From contig JAYKKM010000043.1 in NCBI GenBank assembly GCA_035772405.1, positions 2,502,501 to 2,566,500 on the forward strand: DNA of 64,000 nt, written 5' to 3'. The stretch comes from Chrysogorgia sp. JL179-B06 (Eukaryota > Cnidaria > Anthozoa > Scleralcyonacea > Chrysogorgiidae). The position numbers and the translations under genes are program-made. A model generated the notes under the pieces. That model was not told the DNA's origin. It was given only the letters and a program-made list of their open reading frames with translations, and did no database searches. Shown one piece after another: positions 10,671 to 22,611 of this stretch (position 1 is the stretch's first letter; the number at the start of each line of letters is the position of its first letter).

Positions 10671-10925
10671 TGACATTGTATTCAAAGTCGCTGATTCAGT
10701 AAATGCATGCACCATTATATCATCCAATCGTTCATCGCAATCGCCAAATATGTTAACATTTCTGTCACATCATCTGTTGATGCGACAGACCAATTTCTTG
10801 TGTTAAGGGTTTGAAGATTTGTTTCAACTCATCCATCACCTCCTGGTTGATTAAGCGAGCATTGTTCCCCAAATGCTCGATGTTGAAGAGAAGACTCTCC
10901 GAAAGTTCTGAGAAGGCGACTAAAT

Positions 10926-11565
10926 TATTTCTTTACAATGAAACCAAAAAAACATTGTTTATTTTACGTTAAATTGCAAAATACATACCTCAAAATATAC
11001 ATCACAAATTTCATACTAATATCCATAATAATGCATCTTTTATCATGAAACTTGACCCAAACACTCTAATGCAATATACAAACCTACAAAAAAATTACCA
11101 ACTGTACAGTAATGCAATATACAAACCTACAAAAAAATTACCAACTGTACAGCAATCACATTTCCTTAAAAAAAATAAGAGAAATTTGGAAATTTGGAAA
11201 AACACAAACTCAATTATTACAAAAATTTGCATCAGATATTTTTGATTAAAATCTTCAATAATGCATAGATCTTTTCTTTGTCGTGCAAATAGGCATGGCT
11301 CTGCTTCCCAACATCAATTCTTATTCCACACTATGTCATGTCGCTCCTTCGGTGAAAGCAACCACTTTATCAATGTATATATAATATATATATATATATT
11401 CGTTTGTAATATTAGTTACTTCATAAAAGTAGACCAAAAAAAAACAACAAAAGTAATAACGATATAATTTTACAATGTTCCGTTCTTTCAAATGTAAGTA
11501 TTTGATATGTATTTATATAAAAAGTCTATAAATAAGATTTCTATAAGTATTTTATACAAGATTTT
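10926..11565. other. AT-rich spacer with a short tandem duplication
   Basis: Holds a direct 42-bp tandem duplication at about 11069-11152 and a block at 11268-11350 that repeats 9462-9545 (CTTTGTCGTGCAAATAGGCA). A TA run lies near 11380-11400. No coding sequence is recognised. Confidence 0.6.
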
Positions 11566-11660
11566 TTGAAAATTAAGGAGGATGTTCATCGAAATTCAAC
11601 CGAAGCGTTAGAAAACTTTCCCACCACAACCACTCATGCACTAACAATTAGAATTAGAAT
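11566..11660 (+). pseudogene. Helitron upstream coding fragment
   Basis: Encodes KEDVHRNSTEALENF, the same peptide that precedes the Rep domain of Helitron copy B (about 2985-3060). It is cut off by the PLE sequence that starts near 11690. Confidence 0.35.
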
Positions 11661-11696
11661 AGGCATCAGCGTAAGGCTTACTAGACAGAAGGTGCT

Positions 11697-12537
11697 TACC
11701 GATTGCCAACTAATAGGTAAATCTGAGCGACAATGTCGCAAAGGCTGTTGTCGTAATGGCACTGTTTTATTTCTAATACTGCTATAGGAACATGTTGCTT
11801 AATCCTGTCATTACTCAACCTTTGAGTTGTTCTACCTACGTAGCGAGAATCGCACTCGCATTTAAATTCATATATAACACAACTTGAGGAAAAAGCGGGT
11901 AGAGACTCTTTGTGAGTGGAAGGAAGAATAGTTTTAGATGAAAAAATACAAACTAATCTAGCAGCAAAAAATGTTTTCTCGGTAATCAATTTGAGAGATT
12001 TTTCAAACTGTTCCGACACTTGACCAATCCATGGTAATTTTAAGTAAACCGGACATTTGCTAGGACCTATAAATTTATTCCTTTCAAAGTCTTGATTGAA
12101 TAACCTATCAAGTAACCGTCCAGGGTAACCATTCGAATGAAATATAGATTTTAACTCATCCAGATCCTTTAGAAGATGTTTTTCCGATGATATCTTGTAG
12201 GTACGATCGATAAGACATCTGACTAGTGAGAGTTTTAATCGTCCGGAACTGAATGAGTCAAACCTAGTATATAAGCCTGTAAAAGTAGGTTTCCGGTAAA
12301 CACTGGTTGAAAAGCCGGCATCATGGATTAATACATCGAGGAAAGGTAGTTGATCTTGATTTTCTAATTGGAAAGTGAACTTTAATGAAGTATGAAGACC
12401 GTTAATTTAATAATTCCAAAAACAAGTCAACAGAGGTGAGATCGGAAAAAATAACAAAGGTGTCATCCACATAACGTTTATACCAGATTGGCAGAACTTC
12501 AGATTCAGACCAAATAGCTTTGTCTCGTAATAGCCCA
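11697..12537 (-). pseudogene. Penelope-like element, RT C-terminus plus GIY-YIG endonuclease
   Basis: Read right to left: RT motif RYVDDTFVIF with the catalytic YVDD (about 12440-12480), one frame change near 12400, then PFLDVLI and SVYRKPTFTGLYT, a PLE hallmark (about 12275-12345). A linker follows, then the GIY-YIG nuclease (VIYEFKCECDSRYVGRTTQR, about 11810-11875). Apart from the frame change the frame is open from about 12400 to 11697. PLEs encode a telomerase-related RT fused to this nuclease. The N-terminal RT half is missing on this strand; it appears in the opposite orientation next door. Confidence 0.75.
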
Positions 12538-12575
12538 CAAAAAGGGATGAGGATGAGGATGCGTTCGTTGAACTG

Positions 12576-12815
12576 ATGACTACTGCTACTAAAGGTGTAG
12601 AATTTAGTTTTGGCAACACTGTGTTTAAGCAAATTGACGGTGTGGCAATGGGTTCGCCATTGGGCCCTGTCCTAGCTAATATTTTTGTGGGCTATTACGA
12701 GACAAAGCTATTTGGTTCTGAATCTGAAGTTCTGCCAATCTGGTATAAACGTTATGTGGATGACACCTTTGTTATTTTTTCCGATCTCACCTCTGTTGAC
12801 TTGTTTTTGGAATTA
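12576..12815 (+). pseudogene. Penelope-like element, inverted RT core
   Basis: Encodes VFKQIDGVAMGSPLGPVLAN, the conserved RT palm region, followed by the same YVDD segment found on the minus strand. Positions 12688-12815 are the reverse complement of 12413-12537, so the element has folded back on itself around a 150-bp spacer (12538-12687). The frame breaks after 12815, where unrelated sequence begins. Confidence 0.7.
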
Positions 12816-13448
12816 TCCCCTCGCCCGGCGCGATGGCCTGAGGGCGAGGGTGCTAATATCGACCGGCGTTTAGTCCCTCATCACGGGATTCCAAGCGTTT
12901 CCAGAGTCACATTTAGTTTCCTTGTATCAACGTCGTCGATCATGCGCGGCATCGGAAAATTTGGCCCTGGTAACTAGATATATACAGAAGCTGATTGGTA
13001 GACCTCTGCATTTGAATTAAAAATTGAAACGGTATTGAAACGGTTTTTTGGTGCGTTAAATTTGGCGTAATTTAAATTTAAATTGACGCCAGCGCGACAA
13101 ACCGCTTTCCGGAAGAAGCTGCCATTCGCCGACGGCGAAAGTTATATGATAAAAACCAGCCATTTCCTCACAAAATCATCGGATGCAGTAATGTTTGTTT
13201 TTAACAAACATTACTATAGACATTATCAGCTGATTTCATGCCGAAACTGTAGTGTTGAAGGACAAGATAATCAAAGACAGGCACAAGTAAAAGGTAAATA
13301 AATTAGTTTATTTTTTTTGAGGTCCGTAACTCAGGTCCGTAACTAAAATAGAGCCTTTTGATTGGCTGAGTACGAGGTCCGTATCACATCGCAACTTTTC
13401 GCGCCAAAAAATTGCAATTTTTTTACTTTGCTCGAAAAAAATAAACAC
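12816..13448. other. spacer, no gene recognised
   Basis: Begins abruptly after the PLE hairpin with a GC-richer stretch (12817-12975). No domain is recognised, and the longer frames here show no coding character. Confidence 0.5.
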
Positions 13449-13548
13449 GTTATTTACCGTTTTGGTCGGTCCGTACTTCGGTCTCGGGCCGCTTCTGAGA
13501 CTTCGGGAAAATATTTTTCCAGTACGGACCTCCCAGCCGGTAAATAAC
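13449..13548. mobile_element. small MITE-like inverted repeat (GTTATTTACC ends)
   Basis: Ends GTTATTTACC and GGTAAATAAC are inverted, and an internal GGTCCGTA/TACGGACC pair adds a second stem. A related half copy lies at 55179-55330 (GTTATTTACC...TTGGTCGGTCCG), so this is a dispersed family. Confidence 0.45.
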
Positions 13549-14021
13549 ATATATATTCTCAAACATGACTAATAATTATGTACATTGTCACCGACTCACC
13601 GATCTGTGTTGAGCAATTAATTTGCCTTTTCTGCATAGTTTTTTTTGGTTAGGGTTAGCAATTTGGTTAGGATTAGGGTAAGGTTTAGGATTTTGGTGAT
13701 ATTTACCCGCATTTCGTTGAATTCTAAGAGACTATAGCGTCGTACGGCTACCGTACGAATAGCCATTACCTTCGGTTCCGTTCAGTTCCGTTCAGTTCAG
13801 TGCTTTTTGACTTGACTCGCTAATTTTAATGTAATTTAAATAATTGCACACTGTATTGTGTATTTGCTCCAAGCTCCGAAATCTAATAGACACATTTTGA
13901 AATACTTAACAGAGAGATTTGGGAAAATTTGAAGGTGTGTAATGTTTTGAATTTTCAAAACATATATGTACTGTATAATTATAATATTTTGACAGTTGGA
14001 ATTAAATCCATGCAGTGTAAA
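13549..14021. other. spacer with degenerate TTAGGG-like motifs
   Basis: 13645-13695 contains several GGTTAGG-type motifs in loose order. No gene is recognised. Confidence 0.4.
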
Positions 14022-14135
14022 ATCAGGCTTGGACTGGCCATTGTGCCATCTTGTGCTAGAACAATGGCACTTTGTGGCAGCACAATGGCTGGCCATTGTT
14101 CTGGCACAAGATGGCACAATGGCCAGTCCTAGCCT
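14022..14135. repeat. 44-bp-arm hairpin
   Basis: The arm starting AGGCTTGGACTGGCCATTGT (about 14023-14067) is almost the reverse complement of 14088-14133. Internally the CCATTGTG words repeat, so the palindrome is itself built of shorter repeats. The family is unknown. Confidence 0.7.
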
Positions 14136-16817
<2,682 letters not shown>

Positions 16818-17016
16818 CTTGCAAGAACTGTTTGTAAACCTTACTAGTATGTTATCAAATACGATAATATGTATGATAACCCCAATTAAATAACTCCAAG
16901 TTATGAAAAGAACTGTTTTAAAACTGAAAATGAGCACGATGCATTTCGGCAGACAATTTATCAAGTGCTACGTCTGCTAAAGAAAAGAAAGGTAGCCGAC
17001 TAGGCTCTCGGCAACG

Positions 17017-17088
17017 GCTTCCGTAGCTCAGTGGTCAGAGCACTGCACTAGCATCGCAGGGTCGCGGGTTCAATTCCAGCCGGAAGGC
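17017..17088 (+). tRNA. tRNA-Ala(AGC)-like, copy 1
   Basis: A cloverleaf can be drawn: acceptor GCTTCCG/CGGAAGG with a G1-G72 mismatch, D stem GCTC/GAGC, anticodon loop CTAGCAT with anticodon AGC, T arm GCGGG-TTCAATT-CCAGC. Mismatches at A31-C39 and G51-A63 weaken two stems. The internal promoter is good: A box TAGCTCAGTGGTC and B box GGTTCAATTCC. The three mismatches are shared by all copies, so this may be a tRNA-derived repeat rather than a working tRNA. No intron, and no terminal T run directly downstream. Confidence 0.55.
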
Positions 17089-17291
17089 CTTGAAGTTGCA
17101 TTTTTCGCAACTGGTCCCGGTTTGGTCTTAAAATGTATGTATTCCAACACTCGAAATTTTCCTTCACCATAAATCCTTTCAACATGTAGTTTGATCGAGT
17201 GAAATGCCAAATATTACCTATAATATACCCAGAATCTTATCCCGGCATTACCACCATATATACAGAACTCGTGACTACGCTCTCGGCAACG

Positions 17292-17363
17292 GCTTCCGTA
17301 GCTCAGTGGTCAGAGCACTGCACTAGCATCGCAGGGTCGCGGGTTCAATTCCAGCCGGAAGGC
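17292..17363 (+). tRNA. tRNA-Ala(AGC)-like, copy 2
   Basis: Identical to copy 1 over the cloverleaf. The base before the unit (CTACGCTC rather than CTAGGCTC) is the only nearby difference seen. Confidence 0.55.
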
Positions 17364-17566
17364 CTTGAAGTTGCATTTTTCGCAACTGGTCCCGGTTTGG
17401 TCTTAAAATGTATGTATTCCAACACTCGAAATTTTCCTTCACCATAAATCCTTTCAACATGTAGTTTGATCGAGTGAAATGCCAAATATTACCTATAATA
17501 TACCCAGAATCTTATCCCGGCATTACCACCATATATACAGAACTCGTGACTAGGCTCTCGGCAACG

Positions 17567-17638
17567 GCTTCCGTAGCTCAGTGGTCAGAGCACTGCACTA
17601 GCATCGCAGGGTCGCGGGTTCAATTCCAGCCGGAAGGC
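17567..17638 (+). tRNA. tRNA-Ala(AGC)-like, copy 3
   Basis: Identical cloverleaf to copy 1. Confidence 0.55.
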
Positions 17639-17841
17639 CTTGAAGTTGCATTTTTCGCAACTGGTCCCGGTTTGGTCTTAAAATGTATGTATTCCAACAC
17701 TCGAAATTTTCCTTCACCATAAATCCTTTCAACATGTAGTTTGATCGAGTGAAATGCCAAATATTACCTATAATATACCCAGAATCTTATCCCGGCATTA
17801 CCACCATATATACAGAACTCGTGACTAGGCTCTCGGCAACG

Positions 17842-17913
17842 GCTTCCGTAGCTCAGTGGTCAGAGCACTGCACTAGCATCGCAGGGTCGCGGGTTCAATT
17901 CCAGCCGGAAGGC
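17842..17913 (+). tRNA. tRNA-Ala(AGC)-like, copy 4
   Basis: Identical cloverleaf to copy 1. Confidence 0.55.
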
Positions 17914-18116
17914 CTTGAAGTTGCATTTTTCGCAACTGGTCCCGGTTTGGTCTTAAAATGTATGTATTCCAACACTCGAAATTTTCCTTCACCATAAATC
18001 CTTTCAACATGTAGTTTGATCGAGTGAAATGCCAAATATTACCTATAATACACCCAGAATCTTATCCCGGCATTACCACCATATATACAGAACTCGTGAC
18101 TAGGCTCTCGGCAACG

Positions 18117-18188
18117 GCTTCCGTAGCTCAGTGGTCAGAGCACTGCACTAGCATCGCAGGGTCGCGGGTTCAATTCCAGCCGGAAGGC
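18117..18188 (+). tRNA. tRNA-Ala(AGC)-like, copy 5
   Basis: Identical cloverleaf to copy 1. Its downstream spacer has two small changes and is 1 bp longer. Confidence 0.55.
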
Positions 18189-18392
18189 CTTGAAGTTGCA
18201 TTTTTCGCAACTGGTCCCGGTTTGGTCTTAAAATGTATGTATTCCAACACTCGAAATTTTCCTTCACTATAAATCCTTTCAAACATGTAGTTTGATCGAG
18301 TGAAATGCCAAATATTACCTATAATATACCCAGAATCTTATCCCGGCATTACCACCATATATACAGAACTCGTGACTAGGCTCTCGGCAACG

Positions 18393-18464
18393 GCTTCCGT
18401 AGCTCAGTGGTCAGAGCACTGCACTAGCATCGCAGGGTCGTGGGTTCAATTCCAGCCGGAAGGC
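18393..18464 (+). tRNA. tRNA-Ala(AGC)-like, copy 6
   Basis: Differs from the others by one C-to-T (GTCGTGGGTTC), which turns C50 of the T stem into T; it can still wobble-pair with G64. Confidence 0.5.
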
Positions 18465-18667
18465 CTTGAAGTTGCATTTTTCGCAACTGGTCCCGGTTTG
18501 GTCTTAAAATGTATGTATTCCAACACTCGAAATTTTCCTTCACCATAAATCCTTTCAACATGTAGTTTGATCGAGTGAAATGCCAAATATTACCTATAAT
18601 ATACCCAGAATCTTATCCCGGCATTACCACCATATATACAGAACTCGTGACTAGGCTCTCGGCAACG

Positions 18668-18728
18668 GCTTCCGTAGCTCAGTGGTCAGAGCACTGCACT
18701 AGCATCGCAGGGTCGCGGGTTCAATTCC
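18668..18728 (+). pseudogene. tRNA-Ala-like copy 7, interrupted in the B box
   Basis: Complete from the acceptor to GGTTCAATTCC, then cut by the fold-back element at 18729. The missing 3' part resumes at 30108 (CAATTCCAGCCGG). CAATTCC is present on both sides, the signature of a 7-bp target-site duplication. Confidence 0.85.
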
Positions 18729-18898
18729 CACCCGTTCCTCCTGTTCTAAATCGCTTATAGTGACAGTTCTAAATTTTAGAACGTCGGATATATGTGATAG
18801 GAATTATCACCTGAGCAACCTGGCTCGGCTGTAGCTAAGGTCCTGGAACCAAATCGAAAAATATATTACAGTAAATATGGCGGATCGAGGCCATCTTC

Positions 18899-19364
18899 AT
18901 GGCCGTCGATCGAAGCGTTTTAAAGCTTGCAAAGTGCGTGTCTATACTCAATCTACAAGAGGAAAAATTACTTCAGGGAATGTTAGAGTTAGGACAACTA
19001 CGCATCAACTTTTGGAAAGAACTGAAATTGATTCTTCAAGCTAGTTTCGGATCAAACGACGATGCAAGTATTAAAGTTAAACCAATGAAGAACCATTAAT
19101 ACCTGAAAAACAAGGCGGTTTGTCAAATCACCAGCAACGACGAGTTACATGTAAAGAGTTTAACCGCTGGGAAACAATTCGAGAGTCGCTACTTAAAGCT
19201 CGCATTGAAGAGGAAGCGTTTTCCAGCCTGAATTGTGAAACTTGTGCTATCCATCTTGTCGATGCTTGGATTGTGGACCTGGTCCTGGGCAATACTTTTG
19301 TTCAGATTGTGTAAAGATGGTTCACGATGGGCGGAACTACTTCCACATTCCCGAAATATACAAG
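18899..19364 (+). pseudogene. cysteine-cluster ORF at the left tip, KDZ/Zisupton-like
   Basis: Starting at ATG 18899, three frames read on through two single-base frame changes (near 19075 and near 19250). First comes a leucine-rich helical start. The second frame gives CKEFNRWETIRESLLKARIE. The last gives a Cys/His cluster, CETC followed by CRCLDCGPGPGQYFCSDC, then H-x6-FH-x-PEIYK. This ends at a good donor, AAG|GTTTGT, at 19364. The pattern resembles the CxC zinc cluster found N-terminal to KDZ (Kyakuja-Dileera-Zisupton) transposases; this is my inference from the pattern. The ORF is broken, and the breaks are the same in the other arm. Downstream exons are not recognised. Confidence 0.4.
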
Positions 19365-22300
19365 GTTTGTAATTGATGTCTTTAGTTTTATTGAAGTTAA
19401 TAGTTTAACATGCACTTTTAATATATGGGCCATATGGCCAACAGGCCAAACTATATATCCAGGCAACCTACACTGTAGTAGCCAGAAAGCTACCCAAGCT
19501 TTGTGAACTGTTTTTTGCTTTTATTAGCATTTTTGAGCAAGTTATTGAGCTTGTTTTCATGCTTAATACATCCTGTAGTAGTTGTATGAATAAAAATAAA
19601 AGCACAAACAGCAAAGTTATTTTATAATAAAAACCTGCAATTATGTTTGTTTGGATGGCTTTTTGAGCTGCATATACAGTACTTATCTTATGGCCATTAA
19701 GCATCATAATTAGCAGGTACTATGTTCCCCCTGTTTGTTCAGTTAACAACCAGCTGCAATGCAATTTATTTAAAGTGTATTGTAAAGGTACAATATATTG
19801 ATTCTGAAAAGCCCCTTTTTGGGGATGATCAATTACATATTCATTCATTCATTCATTCATATTAAACACTAAGGTTGTGCTATTTTACGGGCTGAATGTT
19901 TTGTTCCTTTAATGTCCAACCACTTCGTACTGTCATTAAGCCATCAAAAGAGTTGCCCAACTTCGCAGTGCAGAGATATTATCTGTATTGATTATTACTT
20001 TAACAGTAAGTTAAAGTATGTCAGTCAACCTGCTGCAAATGTGTATCGATTTATGTGATCGAATAAAGGTGTTGATTTTTTGTGTGACACAATCATGCAA
20101 AAATGTTATTATTATCCTCAACTTTACAGCTACAACACTTAACTGACAATGTGAATTCTCTCGCAGAAGCATAAACTGTAAATTTGTAATGTAATATCCA
20201 TTGAAGAAGCAACATTTTGAAATGCATTAGAGAGCATTACCATCTCAGCACAATGCAATCTCAGGTCCCCACATGGACAGCAATTTTCATAATTTACATG
20301 AGCAATTGTTAATCTTGAAATGAATATCAAAGCCCAGCAAGAAGCACAAAGTAAAGCTATACAATAGTGAAAAAGTGAACTGCTGAGGTTTTAATAACAA
20401 AATACTGACGTTTCAAGCACAGCCCTCATTATAATATACATCAGGTGACAATTATGTGCAGTATAATATTTAGTTTAATCTTCTTTAATTTCTATTGTTA
20501 ATGTAAATGTGTGGCTTTTAATTTAAGCCTTTGGCTACTGAATTGGCCCTTTAGTATTTTACCCCAGTTAGTCAAAGGTATAATACTCGTAGAGATCATA
20601 TACAGTAGTATAATACTAGAGGGGGCATTGGCAGTAACCACAATGGAAGCCACTATTACCTATGGTATTTCAGTTAATTGGTTGGCAAATGTGCTAGACC
20701 CAGTACTTTGCCAACCAATGTGCCTAATGTTTGCCTCCAAAAAAGCCAAGATGGCAGCATTCAATTGGTTACCTGCAGTTGACTGAAATTAAGATAGGAA
20801 CCCCCCTCTAGTATTATACTGTGATCTGTATACCAATACTAATCTCAATTAACCATGTGACTATTGAATTGGCCCTTTTACTCTGTTGAAGGTTTTACTC
20901 ATAAAGAAGCAGCCCATGGCCCCATGACGGTTAACTATACAGTATCTATGGTTTGACCGTGAGACTCCCAGTTTCAAGCAGTTTCGTCCAGTCACCCGGT
21001 ATGACTGCCACTTCTCACAGAAGTTAGGATTCTTGATTACCTCGGCCTTGGTGATTCTTGATTTCTTGATATCGTGCTCAAACTCTTCCAATAATTGTTA
21101 AATATTTAAAACACAAATATTGATCAAGTATATACAGGTGTAGCTTTATTATGAACAAATTACAATTTAAAATGTTTTTTAAATTTATTCCACGCTCTTA
21201 CAATCTTGATTGTTAACCCTTTCACTACTAAACTGGCCAAAACCGGTTATTCTGTGCTGCTGAAGGACAACCTGATACTACATATATAATATATTAAATC
21301 AGAATGATATGGTTGCTTATACTAAATTTGCATTTACGTGTTCGGAAAGTGCTATATTTTTTCATTAAAATTGCCATTTATTTAGACTAAATGTTAGCCA
21401 GGACTGTGACGTCACAGACAATGGCATTCGTCGACCCAAAGCTAAATAATTTCATGGTAATGACGTCCACCATGTGACGTCAAAATGACGTTTTTGGCTG
21501 CATTATTTTGTTGACATTGTGGTGCTATCTGTGACATCTATCTGTGACATCTATCAACTTTGAACCTGAAAGCAAGGTGCATCCTAAACACGTAAATACA
21601 AAATGAACATGTCCAATACTATCAGAATTTTTTATATTCTTATATAATCAAATAATAGAAAAACGAAAAAATTTCATTTCATAATCACTTTAAATAGTAA
21701 TTGTCAATGAATGTGTCATAACAAGGAAACTGTGTCTGGATGAATATCATGGTTGGTTCGATTCCAACCCACAGTAGATGTTACACCAATTCATCGTCCA
21801 ACTAAATGTATTGACACAATAGACGTTACACAGTAGATGTTACACTACGTCACCGCGGCCATGTTGATGGAACTTAAAAAAGAATATCATTGACTTCTTT
21901 TGTTTGTGGCACCAACATGACCACCAAACATTTGTCTTCTGTATCTCGAGGGACTGGTTGCAAGGCATCAATTATAAAAAAATTGTGATGTGTGTTAATT
22001 ACAGTAGTTAAGTAATGTTTAATAAACGAGCAGCAGTGTTTTATGGGATTTAAAATAAAGAGGGCATAGCCCAAGTAGTTTTTGACCGATAGAACATGTG
22101 ATGTGAGTTTATTAACGCCTCTTCGGGCCAAGTCCTAAGTGGTTTTCAACAGTAACTTCAAACAGGAATGACAAAAGTTGTTGACGTCAAAACGAAAATT
22201 TGCATGTTGTTATTGCTGTAGATAGATTCAAAAGTAAGACTTCTTGTGAGATGTGGACTATAAAATGGTGGTAAACTGCCACGCAGCACTCTACTTTTTT

Positions 22301-22611
22301 ATAAAATGGTTGGTATGTTTCATTGAGAAGGTTTTTCACACTACTTATCGAGAAAGATAAGGATACGCTGCGAAGCTCTAGTTTGACTCATTAGTTACAC
22401 TGTGTCGGTGATACGAAAGAATTAGTGAACCGCCATGTTCAAAAGCTCCGAGCACTGAGTGATGCTGCAAGGTTTGTTATAGGCTTTTTGTTATTGGCTC
22501 GGATATGACTTATTAGTTGAGCGTGGTTGTTTTTAATTCAGCTTCGAATCCTTATTAGTAAGTATTGTTTAAATAAAGAATACTTCAGTCTAATACTATC
22601 CTAGCATGAAA
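19365..22611. other. left arm interior, no intact gene
   Basis: AT-rich. It contains the nested MITE at 20602-20822, a hammerhead-like motif at 20401-20446 and TGACGTCA-type words around 21408-21485. Small frames such as 20861-21091 (-) and 21874-22131 (-) are open and duplicated in the right arm, but I recognise no domain in them. The bases around 22280-22320 (ACGCAGCACTCTACTTT) also occur in nuclear receptor intron 2 near 36732. Confidence 0.5.
20602..20822. mobile_element. nested MITE in left arm
   Basis: Inverted ends TATAATACTAGAGGGGG (left) and CCCCCCTCTAGTATTATA (right) bound a 221-bp segment without coding potential. The mirror copy is at about 28013-28233. It was present before the arms became a palindrome, or was copied by conversion. 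Confidence 0.6.

Larger units (their letters stand above)
9160..10925 (-). pseudogene. divergent ORF-X relative with repeated exon
   Basis: Minus-strand pieces align in order with ORF-X. 10805-10925 encodes AFSELSESLLFNIEHL, like the MSEFAGTIVDNVETL region. 10685-10800 encodes STDDVTEML and then, after a frame change, RLDDIMVHAFTE, like PSDVQPVLEAL...AMQDMVEMG. The next module (ACQxLVAKSLFSNPHIYA...) matches IHFLVAKNLMTNPEEFA and is present four times (10540-10670, 10140-10331, 9891-10115, 9560-9742). Another RLEEEMVNAFTE piece lies near 9230-9300. One Lys/Arg-rich tail follows two of the exon copies. Several copies sit behind TTTTAG, so they may be true exons. The locus is fragmented and is probably a decaying, internally duplicated gene. 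Confidence 0.5.
16990..18728 (+). repeat. tandem array of 275-bp tRNA-Ala-containing units, left part
   Basis: Six complete units and a seventh broken one, with starts spaced 275, 275, 275, 275, 276 and 275 bp. Each unit has a 72-nt tRNA-like sequence and about 203 bp of spacer beginning CCTTGAAGTTGCATTTTTCG. Units are nearly identical; single differences include an extra A near 18283 and a C-to-T in the T stem of copy 6. The array continues at 30108 after the fold-back insertion. Confidence 0.9.

Noticed and set aside
13645..13695. Interstitial telomere repeat
   Set aside because: TTAGGG-like words are present but irregular and few; the same holds at 53380-53455.
17199..18760. Six repeated 82-aa frames, one in each 275-bp unit
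   Set aside because: They run through the tRNA-like sequence, and their identity is simply that of the DNA repeat; no protein feature supports them.
20511..20786. 91-aa frame in the fold-back arm
   Set aside because: It spans the nested MITE with its inverted ends and shows no domain.
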